The translations under genes and the position numbers were made by a program. Positions 45,515-54,393 of a stretch of DNA of 64,000 nt are shown in pieces (position 1 is the stretch's first letter; every line of letters starts with the position of its first letter). The DNA is from Holophaga sp. (lineage in GTDB: Bacteria; Acidobacteriota; Holophagae; Holophagales; Holophagaceae), in the NCBI GenBank assembly GCA_016715205.1, contig JADKBC010000049.1, forward strand, positions 437,720 to 501,719, written 5' to 3'. The notes below the pieces were generated by a model. It was not told the origin of the DNA, made no database searches, and saw only the letters and a program-made list of their open reading frames with translations.

Positions 45515-46062
45515 TAGCCGCAGGAGGCGCAGCCCGATGTGTCTGAGCAGGAGCCACAGGCGTCCGTGGGCTCGGGTTCGGGCATCAGCGGCAGATCTTG
45601 AAGGGACAGCACCGTGCGGCGCAATTCGGGCAGACAGCAGGTGCCCTGGGGATTCAGTTCCTCGCAATGGCATTCACCGGCTCGCACCTTGGCCATGACC
45701 TCCATCACGGCGGAGACACAACCCTTTTCCTTCCACTCCGCGGCGAGGCTCTCCACCGAGTGATTGAAGCAATAGCAAACGGGCCGAGGGCCTTCCGTCT
45801 CCTTGAGGCCCAGCCGCACTGAAAGCTGATCCTTGGGGATGGCAGCGCCCAGAGGGGCGTAGTAGGCCACAGGACAGGCCGGATGCGGGCAGAACCGAGA
45901 TTCGCCGGAACCCAAGGAGGTCAAGGCTTCTGGTGTGATGAAGTGGGCCACCGTTGCGCGCGCAACGGCTTTGCCTACGGAGCCACAACTCGGGCAGGCC
46001 AGATGGCCCGTGACGCGAGGGCCGCAGCAGGCATGGTCGGGGGAATGGTCATGGTCGTGCAT
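45514..46062 (-). CDS. CopZ N-terminal-like zinc/[2Fe-2S] protein
   Basis: A 182-residue cysteine-rich protein. The first part has ACPSCGSVGKAV and RFCPHPACPVAYY; the central CYCFNHSVESLAAEW and CHCEELNPQGTCCLPEL match the N-terminal domain of Archaeoglobus CopZ, which binds Zn and a [2Fe-2S] cluster and can reduce Cu(II). The C-terminal HMA copper-binding domain of CopZ is absent. His-rich start (MHDHDHSPDH) and a Cys-rich tail suggest metal binding. It is the first gene of a coupled set with YihY-cNMP and the methyltransferase. Confidence 0.75.
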   Translation of the reverse strand: MHDHDHSPDHACCGPRVTGHLACPSCGSVGKAVARATVAHFITPEALTSLGSGESRFCPHPACPVAYYAPLGAAIPKDQLSVRLGLKETEGPRPVCYCFNHSVESLAAEWKEKGCVSAVMEVMAKVRAGECHCEELNPQGTCCLPELRRTVLSLQDLPLMPEPEPTDACGSCSDTSGCASCG

Positions 46063-46102
46063 GGAATTATTTTATCCGGTGAATTGGCGCCGCGCGCGTT
46101 TC

Positions 46103-46558
46103 TCAGCACAGGTGCCAATCGTGAATCCCAGTCAGCCGTGCAACCACCAAGACCACAGCCTCTGGCGCGGGTTGGCCATGATCCCGCACCCGAAGACGAC
46201 CAGGCTCGATCAGGTGGACTACGTGCACCGAGGTACCTCCCGGGAAATCCGGGTGGATGGCCAGGGGCTGTGCCAGTGATGGCAGATCCAGAGTCTTCAA
46301 CCAGTCTTTGGGTAGCACTTCCATGCGCGATTGTCGAAGCAGAGCCCCAATTTCCCGCACCTGTAGCAGCACCAGATGATGCGTCCCATCAAACACCTGC
46401 CAGCAGAGAAAGGGCGGCAATCCGCCAAAGGCCACCCCTGCCAATTGGACCTCCGGCCAGGCCCGCAGGGTGGTGATGTCCGCTGCATCGGCGGCCTCCC
46501 AGGCCAGTCGCTCCAGGGAGGGCAGACCAGGAGGAATCCAGGGCGAGGCTTGGATCAC
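46103..46558 (-). CDS. hypothetical protein coupled to S37 peptidase
   Basis: A 151-residue ORF from GTG 46558, whose GTGA overlaps the stop of the S37 peptidase. It is the C-terminal part of a much longer open frame that upstream is only a shadow of the peptidase. No family is recognised; the sequence has well-mixed hydrophobic and charged residues (for example VQLAGVAFGGLPPFLCWQVF) with no signal peptide. No better gene occupies this stretch. Support is the overlap and codon use; function is unknown. Confidence 0.45.
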   Translation of the reverse strand: MIQASPWIPPGLPSLERLAWEAADAADITTLRAWPEVQLAGVAFGGLPPFLCWQVFDGTHHLVLLQVREIGALLRQSRMEVLPKDWLKTLDLPSLAQPLAIHPDFPGGTSVHVVHLIEPGRLRVRDHGQPAPEAVVLVVARLTGIHDWHLC

Positions 46559-48009
46559 CGCAGCGGCCTTCGCAGCACAAAGGTATCCATCAAATCCTCC
46601 CCGTGCGTTGGTGTCCGAACTGGCGGCATAGGCGGAAGGGCCGCTGGTGTGACCGGTGCGCCGAGCCACTGGGCCAGCAGGGCGTACGCCTGGGCGGAAT
46701 CGGCGGTGCCGAGGGTGGCCAACTTGGAGCCGTGATTGCCGCTGGGCGCCACGAATTTCCAGACATCCCGGGAATGGGCGCCGGCTGTTACCTCCAGCGC
46801 TCCGGCGGTCCATGGATCGTTTTCGCCGTAAACCAGGATCACGCGCTGGGCTGACGTGCTCAGCCAGGTCTGGACCGCCTGCATGGCCACGCCGCCATCG
46901 TAGCTTTTGGAAGCACCCGCCGGGGGATAATTGGCCGGCACATCCACACCTGGGTAACTGAGCAGGCCCGCAAGATGGCTTTCCTTGTTGGCGGGATAAC
47001 CCAACTGGTTGGCACATTGTTGGTAGTAGGCCTGGTAGTAGTTCAGGGTGGCATCGGACCAAGTATTCACCACGCCGTTATTCACCTGATCCAGGTAATT
47101 GTAGAGTTCCTGGGCTGAAGCGCTGGTGGTTGGCACCTGAGCGGCGAGGACCGCATCGCCGTACTGCCAAAGAATGAAGGGCGATTCGAGCACGGCGAAT
47201 TCAAGGGTTCGATCCGCGCCGAGTAACGTGAACGTGTCACCGGAAGTCGCTGCATCCGCTTGGAGCAGCGCGAGCACTTCGGCTCGTTTGCTGAAGATTG
47301 CCTGCTGCCAAGCTTCAATGGCGAGGCGCGAGGCGCTGGTGCCCCGGGCATCAATGAAAGGCGGGTAGCGAGTATCCCCGTTTTCGAGGTTGATGGGCGC
47401 CACATACGCGAGGGTGGCATCCACATCGTTGGGGTAGAACCGGCGGTGGAACAGGGCCGTCATGCCCCCTTTGCTGCCACCGGTGTTCAGCCATCTGCCG
47501 CTGAAGAGGGGCTTGAGGGCGGAAACCACGGTGTGTTCATCCGCGGCCGATTGTTCGATGGAAAGCTTGGACCAGTCCGCGGGTGATGGCGTGGAGGTGT
47601 TGAAGAACCGGTGCTCCATGGTGATCTGGTTGGCGGCCAGAATGCGCGTGGGCTCGCCCTGGCCCGGGTTCTGGGAGATGCTGTAGCCCGTGGTGGCGAG
47701 CACCACCGGTGCCGTTCGCGAGCGGTACAGCAACGTGATCAGTTGCGGGAAGGTGGCACCACCGGTGACCGTGTGATCCACCGGCTGAGCCAGCCTGAAA
47801 CGGAAAAACCGCGTACCGCTAATGGTGCTCGCCACTTCAGTCACGCCAGAAACTCCGGGCGTGGCGCGCAGGGCCTGATCGATCTCGAGCAGGGGCGGTG
47901 GTGCCGGGGGAGGCGTGTCGCTTCCGCAGGCCAGGGGCAGCAGAAGGAGCGCTCCCACGGCCAGGGACCTGACGTTGCGAAGGAGGCAATTCCATTCCCG
48001 ATCAGACAT
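46555..48009 (-). CDS. S37-family (tripeptidyl aminopeptidase-like) serine peptidase, exported
   Basis: A 484-residue protein with an N-terminal signal ending at Cys28 (LLPLAC), so probably a lipoprotein. The alpha/beta-hydrolase nucleophile is Ser179 in NTGGSKGGMTALFHRRF, matching peptidase S37 (Streptomyces PS-10). Later motifs include VYGENDPWTAGA (Asp) and APSGNHGSKL (His). It would cut tripeptides from proteins outside the cytoplasm. ATG 48009 follows GAGG with a 6-nt spacer and lies 3 nt after the stop of the cyclophilin gene, so they form an operon. Confidence 0.85.
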   Translation of the reverse strand: MSDREWNCLLRNVRSLAVGALLLLPLACGSDTPPPAPPPLLEIDQALRATPGVSGVTEVASTISGTRFFRFRLAQPVDHTVTGGATFPQLITLLYRSRTAPVVLATTGYSISQNPGQGEPTRILAANQITMEHRFFNTSTPSPADWSKLSIEQSAADEHTVVSALKPLFSGRWLNTGGSKGGMTALFHRRFYPNDVDATLAYVAPINLENGDTRYPPFIDARGTSASRLAIEAWQQAIFSKRAEVLALLQADAATSGDTFTLLGADRTLEFAVLESPFILWQYGDAVLAAQVPTTSASAQELYNYLDQVNNGVVNTWSDATLNYYQAYYQQCANQLGYPANKESHLAGLLSYPGVDVPANYPPAGASKSYDGGVAMQAVQTWLSTSAQRVILVYGENDPWTAGALEVTAGAHSRDVWKFVAPSGNHGSKLATLGTADSAQAYALLAQWLGAPVTPAALPPMPPVRTPTHGEDLMDTFVLRRPLR

Positions 48010-48012
48010 CGT

Positions 48013-49800
48013 CTACCTCTTGGTTCCCGGAGCCAGGATCTCCACCCGTTCAAGCTTCGCCCCCAACTCCAGGTCATCCAGGACCTTCATGGCCTGATCG
48101 AGAGCTTCCACTTCGCCTACCCGGGTGTATTTGCCGGTGAGATGGGGCGTGGCGTTGGTGGTGATGAAGAATTGGCTTCCGCCGGTGTCCTTGCCGCTCA
48201 GCGCCATGCCCACGCTGCCGGGGCCGTACCAGGCGAGGCTGTTTTCACAGCGCACGGTGTAGCCCGGGCCGCCATCCATGGTGTCGCAGGGGCTGCCCAT
48301 CTGGACCACGAAATCAGGCACCACCCGTGGCACCAGGCGGCCATTGAAGAAGCCCTTGCGAGCCAGGATGACGAGGTTCGCCACGTTCATGGGGGCGTTG
48401 ATGGGGTCGAGTTTCAGTACCACCTGACGGTTGCCGCCAAAGATTAATCGCATGCGCACCGGCCTGCCTAGCGCAGCAAGACGGGTAGCTTCTTTGAGAA
48501 TCATGCGGTCGGTGGCAGCAGGGCTCGGCACCATGGGCCAGGGTGTTTTCGGCTCGAGTTTGGATAGTGCCGTCCAGGCATCCAGCCGTGCGGTCCAGCA
48601 CGGGTGCGTCAGGAAACGCTGAAGGATGGCCCGGCGGCGGTCTTCGGGTAGTTTCCACTTGGCGAGGGCTGGCAGCAACACCTGCACGCCGTCGTATTCC
48701 TCTGTCTTCCACAGACGCTGAATGAGCGCGTCCAGATCGCTGGGGGCTTTGGTCATGTCGTCAATGGCGGCGGCGCGGGCGACGGGATCGGCGCAGGTGA
48801 GCAACTGGGCCTGGGCCTTGTCAGCCACCTCGGGGAGATGTTTGCGGAGCCCGGGAAGCAGGGTTCCCAGCATTCCAGAATCGAGAGCAGACAGACTGGC
48901 TCGAAGGCCGCTGAGTTGATCGGGGAGGAGTGCCTTGAATTTGGGAAGGGTTTGGGCCGCGTACCACTGCGCCAGGGGTTGGTTTGCGCAGGCCCAGGGC
49001 GCGCCGCCCATTTTCAGGATTTCCTCCGGAGCAGGATCCGGCGTTCCTTCGGAAAGCCGGGAAAGGATGCCCACACAGGCTGTTTCCAAGGTTGCCTGGT
49101 CTGGCCGCACAAGGCCCATCGCAGGCCATGCGGGAGAGGCCGGATCAAGGGCCTGGAAACCGACCAAGGTGATGGCTCGCCGTTTCTCCCAGGGCGCACG
49201 GTTCCAGGCATCCAGCAGCGCGAGCAGACTGCCGGGAGTGGCTGCAACCGCAGGCAGCAGCTCCTTTTCCTTGCCTGCCATCACCAGGCGCAGTCGCGCT
49301 GCCTGGGCCCGCACGGGGTCGACCTTTCCCGCCTGCTGCAATCCATCCAAAAAGCCTTGGAGTTCAGGCCCTACCTGACCTCCGTTTAATCGGGCCGTGG
49401 CAAGGCCGGCTTCCAGATGCAGGAATTTCGGCCAAGTCTTGGCATCGTCTGCAGTGAGCCCGTTCAGGGCGGTGAGGGCCCGGGGGCTTTTCAAGCGATT
49501 CAGAAAGTAGAGCGCCGTGAAACGGTCCTGGGGCAGCTTGGCTAGGCTGGCCTTGGCCTCCCAGCTTTCCAGGGTGGGCTTTTCCAACTCGGGCGGCAGG
49601 AGCGCTGGGGCCCCAGGCGCACCGATGCGTGCGAGGGTTTGCTCCAGGCGCACGCGATCGACCTGGGGCAGCTGCCTCTTTTCTGCGTCACTGAAGGTCG
49701 GGGCCTGGCGGCGCCATTCGGCTTGAAGGGCGTCCTTGGCCGTGAACACGGGCGAGGTGGCCAGCAGGGGCAGACCTAGCAGGGCAAGGGCGAGGCGCAT
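48013..49800 (-). CDS. exported protein with C-terminal cyclophilin-type peptidyl-prolyl isomerase domain
   Basis: About 595 residues. A Sec signal (residues 1-15, cut near ATS) is followed by a ~400-residue helical region, possibly HEAT-like, and a C-terminal cyclophilin fold (from about 440) with APMNVANLV, GFFNGRLVPRVVPDFVVQ, GSVGMALSGKDTGGSQFFI and HLTGKYTRVGEV. It would help proline isomerisation in periplasmic folding. ATG 49800 is chosen for GGAG 6 nt upstream and the perfect signal peptide; longer readings to 50241 overlap the divergent acyltransferase gene. Confidence 0.83.
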   Translation of the reverse strand: MRLALALLGLPLLATSPVFTAKDALQAEWRRQAPTFSDAEKRQLPQVDRVRLEQTLARIGAPGAPALLPPELEKPTLESWEAKASLAKLPQDRFTALYFLNRLKSPRALTALNGLTADDAKTWPKFLHLEAGLATARLNGGQVGPELQGFLDGLQQAGKVDPVRAQAARLRLVMAGKEKELLPAVAATPGSLLALLDAWNRAPWEKRRAITLVGFQALDPASPAWPAMGLVRPDQATLETACVGILSRLSEGTPDPAPEEILKMGGAPWACANQPLAQWYAAQTLPKFKALLPDQLSGLRASLSALDSGMLGTLLPGLRKHLPEVADKAQAQLLTCADPVARAAAIDDMTKAPSDLDALIQRLWKTEEYDGVQVLLPALAKWKLPEDRRRAILQRFLTHPCWTARLDAWTALSKLEPKTPWPMVPSPAATDRMILKEATRLAALGRPVRMRLIFGGNRQVVLKLDPINAPMNVANLVILARKGFFNGRLVPRVVPDFVVQMGSPCDTMDGGPGYTVRCENSLAWYGPGSVGMALSGKDTGGSQFFITTNATPHLTGKYTRVGEVEALDQAMKVLDDLELGAKLERVEILAPGTKR

Positions 49801-49889
49801 GGGCATCTCCATTGGGTTGCCCTCGATGATGGCACGGGGCCCTATGCAATACTTGGATTCTGGACCACGCCTGCGCGCCGACAACCACC

Positions 49890-50867
49890 ATGACCAAAAC
49901 CCTTGCACCCACCTTTCATCACCGCCTTGAATACGGCCTGTTCCGCACCGCTGAGGCGCTGATCCGGCTCTTGCCCTGGCGGGCTGCGCTGGCTCTGGGT
50001 GGGGCTGTGGGGCGCACTTTCCACCGGCTGGATTCTCGTCATCGGCGGGTGGTGCGAGAGAACCTGCGGCGCTCGGATCTGGGGTTATCGGAAACGGAAA
50101 TCCGGGTGGTGGCAGGCGCCTGTTTTTCCCATTTCGGTTCGCTGCTTTTCGGTACCGTGCGCATGCTTCGCATGTCCGAAGCCCAGGTGCGCAGCCTGGT
50201 GCGTTTTGAGGGGCTGGAACATTTCGATGCCGCAGCCGCACCAGGCAAGGGCTTCATTGGGTTGACAGGCCATTTCGGCAACTGGGAACTGATGGCCCTG
50301 GCCCTGAGCCTTGAAGGGCGAACCCTGGCCGTGATCGGGCGCGAACTCGATAACCCACTGCTGGAGCCCTATCTGCGCGGATTGCGCGGGCGTTTCGGTA
50401 ACACCGTGATTCCCAAGGAAGGTGCCATGCGAGGCACACTGAAGGTGTTCCGGCAGGGCAAGGCCGTGGGCTTCCTGCTGGATCAGGACGCCACCGTGAA
50501 CGGCGTGTTCACTCGTTTCTTCGGCCGCTGGGCCTCCACCCATCCCACGGCGGGACTGCTGGCTGTGAAATACGGGCTGCCCATCGTGCCGATCTTCAAC
50601 CGCGTGCATCCGGATGGGACGTTGACCGTGGTGGTGCATCCGCCGTTGGTAGTGCCTTCCAGTGGGAACCTGGAACGGGACACCTGGATTGCCACCCAGG
50701 CGATGACGTGGTGCATCGAAGCCGAAGGGCGCCGGGATCCCGCCCGATGGTTCTGGATGCACCGTCGTTACAAAACACAACCAGTGCAGGGAAGCGAAGT
50801 GGTGCCCGCCGAGTGGCAGACTGCCGCTGCAGAGCTTTGGGAACGTTACCGGCCCAGCTCTTTGTAG
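49890..50867 (+). CDS. lysophospholipid/lipid A acyltransferase family protein (LpxL/HtrB-like)
   Basis: A 325-residue membrane-associated acyltransferase with the HX4E catalytic motif GHFGNWE (His128, Glu133), the LDQDATVNGVFTRFFG segment and the ARWFWMHRRYK C-terminal signature of the LpxL/HtrB family. It likely transfers a fatty acyl chain to lipid A or a related lipid, which supports a Gram-negative envelope. Its 3' end overlaps the convergent TPR gene by 22 nt. Confidence 0.88.
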   Translation: MTKTLAPTFHHRLEYGLFRTAEALIRLLPWRAALALGGAVGRTFHRLDSRHRRVVRENLRRSDLGLSETEIRVVAGACFSHFGSLLFGTVRMLRMSEAQVRSLVRFEGLEHFDAAAAPGKGFIGLTGHFGNWELMALALSLEGRTLAVIGRELDNPLLEPYLRGLRGRFGNTVIPKEGAMRGTLKVFRQGKAVGFLLDQDATVNGVFTRFFGRWASTHPTAGLLAVKYGLPIVPIFNRVHPDGTLTVVVHPPLVVPSSGNLERDTWIATQAMTWCIEAEGRRDPARWFWMHRRYKTQPVQGSEVVPAEWQTAAAELWERYRPSSL

Positions 50868-52618
50868 AGGCTTTCCCGTTCCATCTTGAACCCAGGCTCA
50901 TCGATGGCCTGTTTGAGGATGGCTTTGGCAGCTTCACGCTGGCCCAGTTTCTGCTGACAGGTGGCGCGCATGAGCGCCACCCAGCCCACATTGGCCTTGG
51001 AGGCCTGAATGGGGTAGAGGCTGAGGGCTCCGCGCCAATCTCCGGCTTTGGCCCGCAGATCTGCCACGAGAATCACCAGGGGTTCCCGGTCCGTCCCTCT
51101 TTCAGAGGCTTTGGCCAGCCAGGCTTCTGCGTCTTTTTTGCGCATCTCGGCGCTTTCAGTGGGTTCCAGGTAACGTCGAAGAAAGGCCAAAAGCGCTGCG
51201 ATCCGATCCGCGCCCGGCTGCGCTTTGGAGAGGCTAGCCCGCACGGTTTTGTAATCCTTAAGGGCCATCGCGGCCTGGGCTCTGCGCAAAGCATCCTTTG
51301 CGCTTTCACCTTTGGCGGGGGCCGCTGCCAAGGCTTCTGTGGGATGCAGGCTCGGGGACGTGGTTTCAGCGATGAGTTTTTGCAGGGTCGCCCGCTCCGA
51401 GGCTGGGGCCAGGGCTGCCAGGGTGAGGCCCGCGGAGGGCAGGCCCGCCTCCACCAAGCGCCGGGTCAGCACGGTGCGTTGTTCCGTACTCAGGGACTGG
51501 ATGCCTTCGGTATCCAAATGAGGCAGCAAGGTATCCACCTGGTTTTTTTCGAGCAGATCCTGGGACCAGGCCCGGAAGGCACCGGCGCGCAGGGAAGTCA
51601 CCTGGGCCGCTTCCTCCTCGCTAGGGTCCTTGCCGCGGATGGCGGTGGCCGTTTCGATGGCTTCCTTCCAGCGGGAGGCACCCACTTGGCGACGCAGCTT
51701 CAGCAACAGCGTGCGGCGGCCGAGGTCGTCCTTTTTGTCCCCTTTTTTATGGATCTCGGAGAGCAGTTGATCCGGATCGGGGTTGCTCTGGCCTTCGGCG
51801 GGATTCAATTTGCCATCGGTGATGAGGGCAGCCAGGGCCAACCGGGCTTCATCGGCTTCCGGGGCATTGGGGGTTTCATGGATGATGCGCTGCAGCCCTT
51901 CGGCACTTTCCTTGGCGTCGCCCAGGTGGCCCAGCATGCGGGCGGTGGCCAGTTCGGCCCGGGGGATGAGGGCGCCTTTGGGGTACAGATTGCGATAGTC
52001 CTTGAGCACACTTTCCGTCTGGTCCTTGCGCTTGGCATGGGCCAGTACTTCCACCATGGCCACCAGGCCTTTTTCCGAGGGTTTGGCGGTGCCAAGGGGG
52101 ATGAGCGAATCCAGGATGGAGAGGCCTTTTTCGGGCTGGGCCTGTTCCACCAGGCTCCAAAGCAGCCATTCCTGGGCTCGGCGTTTGCTCTCGGCGGGCA
52201 CCTCGGCTGTGAGGACCCGGCGCAAGCGCGATTCGGCATCCTTGAAGCGCTTTCGTTCCGCGGCTTCCTGGCCAAGGATGACCTGGGCTTCTGGCAGGTA
52301 GGGGGATTTGGGCCAGACCAGTTCAAGCTTCTTGAGGGTGGCGGCCGCCTTGGTGGTGTCTTCCAGCCGATCCTCCAGCATGCCCTGGGCGAACAGGGTG
52401 TATTCCCGCTGGGGCGCTCGGCTGGAGCGGAACCGGTGTTTGCGCAGTTGGGCCAGGGTCGCCTTCTGGAGTTCCCGGTCGCTGGATCGCATGGCCTGCT
52501 GGGCCAGGGCCTCGATCTCGGCATCCTGCGTAGGCTTGGCGGTCTTGGCAGGGGGCTCTTCGCTGGCAAATCCAACCAGTGCTGGAAGGCATAGTGCGAG
52601 GCTTGCGCCGACCCTCAC
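50846..52618 (-). CDS. exported TPR-repeat protein
   Basis: About 590 residues with a signal peptide (residues 1-19) and multiple TPR-like helical pairs, clearest at 60-300 and 470-590. No enzymatic motif is visible. It likely scaffolds envelope proteins. GTG 52618 overlaps the stop of the response regulator gene (GTGA), so the two are translationally coupled. Alternative start 52627 is 3 codons earlier. Confidence 0.75.
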   Translation of the reverse strand: MRVGASLALCLPALVGFASEEPPAKTAKPTQDAEIEALAQQAMRSSDRELQKATLAQLRKHRFRSSRAPQREYTLFAQGMLEDRLEDTTKAAATLKKLELVWPKSPYLPEAQVILGQEAAERKRFKDAESRLRRVLTAEVPAESKRRAQEWLLWSLVEQAQPEKGLSILDSLIPLGTAKPSEKGLVAMVEVLAHAKRKDQTESVLKDYRNLYPKGALIPRAELATARMLGHLGDAKESAEGLQRIIHETPNAPEADEARLALAALITDGKLNPAEGQSNPDPDQLLSEIHKKGDKKDDLGRRTLLLKLRRQVGASRWKEAIETATAIRGKDPSEEEAAQVTSLRAGAFRAWSQDLLEKNQVDTLLPHLDTEGIQSLSTEQRTVLTRRLVEAGLPSAGLTLAALAPASERATLQKLIAETTSPSLHPTEALAAAPAKGESAKDALRRAQAAMALKDYKTVRASLSKAQPGADRIAALLAFLRRYLEPTESAEMRKKDAEAWLAKASERGTDREPLVILVADLRAKAGDWRGALSLYPIQASKANVGWVALMRATCQQKLGQREAAKAILKQAIDEPGFKMERESLYKELGR

Positions 52619-53259
52619 GCCAGCCACCGGGAGAAGAGGGCTTTCTTGGCAGCCTCGAACTGCTCTTCGCTGAGCATTCCGCGGGACTTCAGGCCCGCCA
52701 GCCGTTCCAGATCGCCCAGGGCTTCGGAGCCTGAATCCGCGGCGGGATTGATCCGGTTCGCCAGCATTTCCATGCGGCCCTTGGTGGCCTCCAGGGAATC
52801 CACGGCCCGTTGGAGTTCCGCGACACGGGTGCGAAGGTGATCCCGTTCATGGATGAGTTCAATGCGTTCCATGAGGCGCCGGAGCATGTTGCGGAAATGA
52901 TCCAAATGCAAGGGTTTGGTAGCCATGCCGTAGGCGCCCTGGTCCATGGCCTCCGTGGCTTCCCGCACGCTGCCGAACCCGCTCAGGATCAGCACGGTGC
53001 AGCTGGGATTGACTTCCAGGGCCTTCTTCAGCACATCCATGCCGGATTTCCCGGGCATGACGAGATCGGTGAGCACCAGATCGAAGGGCGGATTGGCGGC
53101 CATCAGCAGGCGCTCGGCACCTTCCCCAGATCCGGCCGTGGTTACCTGGAATCCCTCGTGCCTGAGGAGGTCCGTAAGGGTCTCCAGCAGCACAGGGTCA
53201 TCGTCCACCAGCAGGAGCCGGTGGGGGGCCAAATGGGGTGGGATGACAGGAGGTGGCAC
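52615..53259 (-). CDS. response regulator with C-terminal SHOCT domain
   Basis: A 214-residue protein: receiver domain (about 13-128) with DDD acidic pocket, phosphoacceptor Asp65 in LVLTDLVMPG and Lys in TKPLHL; coiled coil (about 135-170); and a C-terminal SHOCT-like helix pair (about 183-212, LERLAGLKSRGMLSEEQFE). It lacks a DNA-binding domain. SHOCT often mediates oligomerisation. GTG 53259 is the start. It lies just downstream of the flagellar export genes in the same direction, with no histidine kinase nearby. Confidence 0.83.
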   Translation of the reverse strand: MPPPVIPPHLAPHRLLLVDDDPVLLETLTDLLRHEGFQVTTAGSGEGAERLLMAANPPFDLVLTDLVMPGKSGMDVLKKALEVNPSCTVLILSGFGSVREATEAMDQGAYGMATKPLHLDHFRNMLRRLMERIELIHERDHLRTRVAELQRAVDSLEATKGRMEMLANRINPAADSGSEALGDLERLAGLKSRGMLSEEQFEAAKKALFSRWLA

Positions 53260-53331
53260 GGTATTGACCTTCAGTGGTAGGAGGACTCCCTATCTTTCGG
53301 CCGTTCCCTCCGAAAACCATAGTCCTATGTT

Positions 53332-54390
53332 TTAGGCCGCACCCCGCAACCGGTAGACCAGGGCCAGGACCTGAGCCACCGCGTGGTAAAGCTCGGGCGG
53401 GATGGGCCGGTCCAGTTCCACGCTGCGGAACAGGCTTCGCGCCAGGGGCGGGTTTTCAATGATGGGAATGCCGGAGACTTTGGCCCGTTCCCTGATTTTA
53501 AGGGCCAGGTGATCGGCGCCCTTGGCCACACAGATGGGGGCGGCGGTCTTCTCGTCGTACCGGAGGGCCACCGCAAAGTGGGTGGGGTTGGTGATGACCA
53601 CGGCGGCCTTGGGAACTTCGGTTTTGATGCGCCGCATGACCGAGGAGAACATGATCTGCTTCTGGCGGCCCTTGATCTCAGGGTTGCCTTCGGAATCCTT
53701 GGCTTCCTCCTTTACCTCCTGCTTGGTCATCCGAATGCCCTTTTCGAACTCGTGGCGCTGGTAGAGGAAATCGGCGACCGCCAGGGCCAGCATGGCGAGC
53801 ATGACATTGCGATAGAGCAGGAACAGGGTTTCCTGCAGAAACCGAATGCTCTGATGCAGGGGCATCTTGAGGGTGCCCAACAGAATGGGCATGCGGGGTG
53901 CCAGGATCAGGTAGGCCATCCAGACCACGATCATGAATTTGCCCAGGCTCTTGAGGATTTCCACCAGGGATCGGGCCGAAAACAGGCGCTTGAAACCCGG
54001 CGCGGGGTTCAGCTTCTCGAACTTGGGCCGCATCTGCTTGAAGTTGGGCTTGAACCCGTGCTGGATGAACTGGTTGACGAGGGACAGCAGGAGATTCACA
54101 CCCAGAAAGGGGAGCAGGATCCGCAACACGATCCCCAGGAAATCCACCACCAGGCGTTGCAGGTTGTCCGGCACCAGCAGGCCCTGCTCGGTGGCCCGGC
54201 CCAGAAAATACGCCACCTGCTGTCCCATCAAGGCAAAGGCCGCTCCCCAGGCCGCCATGAACAGGAACATATTGCCCCAGAGCATGATGGAGGAATCCAG
54301 ATCGGCCACCCGCAGGACGGAGCCCTCTTCCCGGGCCTTCTCTCTGCGCTTGGGAGTTGCCTTCTCGGTGCGTGAGGGATCATTGGCCAT
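53332..54390 (-). CDS. flhB: flagellar export apparatus protein FlhB
   Basis: A 352-residue FlhB with four membrane segments (about 33-60, 85-110, 148-172, 190-212) and the self-cleaving NPTH motif at 268-271, which switches export from rod-hook to filament substrates. It starts 4 nt after the fliR stop. It is the last export gene of the fliO-P-Q-R-flhB set. Confidence 0.95.
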   Translation of the reverse strand: MANDPSRTEKATPKRREKAREEGSVLRVADLDSSIMLWGNMFLFMAAWGAAFALMGQQVAYFLGRATEQGLLVPDNLQRLVVDFLGIVLRILLPFLGVNLLLSLVNQFIQHGFKPNFKQMRPKFEKLNPAPGFKRLFSARSLVEILKSLGKFMIVVWMAYLILAPRMPILLGTLKMPLHQSIRFLQETLFLLYRNVMLAMLALAVADFLYQRHEFEKGIRMTKQEVKEEAKDSEGNPEIKGRQKQIMFSSVMRRIKTEVPKAAVVITNPTHFAVALRYDEKTAAPICVAKGADHLALKIRERAKVSGIPIIENPPLARSLFRSVELDRPIPPELYHAVAQVLALVYRLRGAA

Positions 54391-54393
54391 GGC

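Noticed and set aside
46559..47062. N-terminal extension of the ORF ending at 46103
   Set aside because: Upstream of 46558 this frame overlaps the S37 peptidase and is Arg/Gly/Pro-rich shadow sequence; only the part from GTG 46558 is kept.
49801..50241. Long N-terminal extension of the cyclophilin gene
   Set aside because: It overlaps the divergent acyltransferase gene and precedes a perfect signal peptide with its own ribosome-binding site at 49800.
50708..52594. 628-codon open frame on the + strand
   Set aside because: It is antisense to the exported TPR gene (50846-52618), is rich in Gly/Phe/Gln as expected of a shadow frame in GC-rich DNA, and matches no family.
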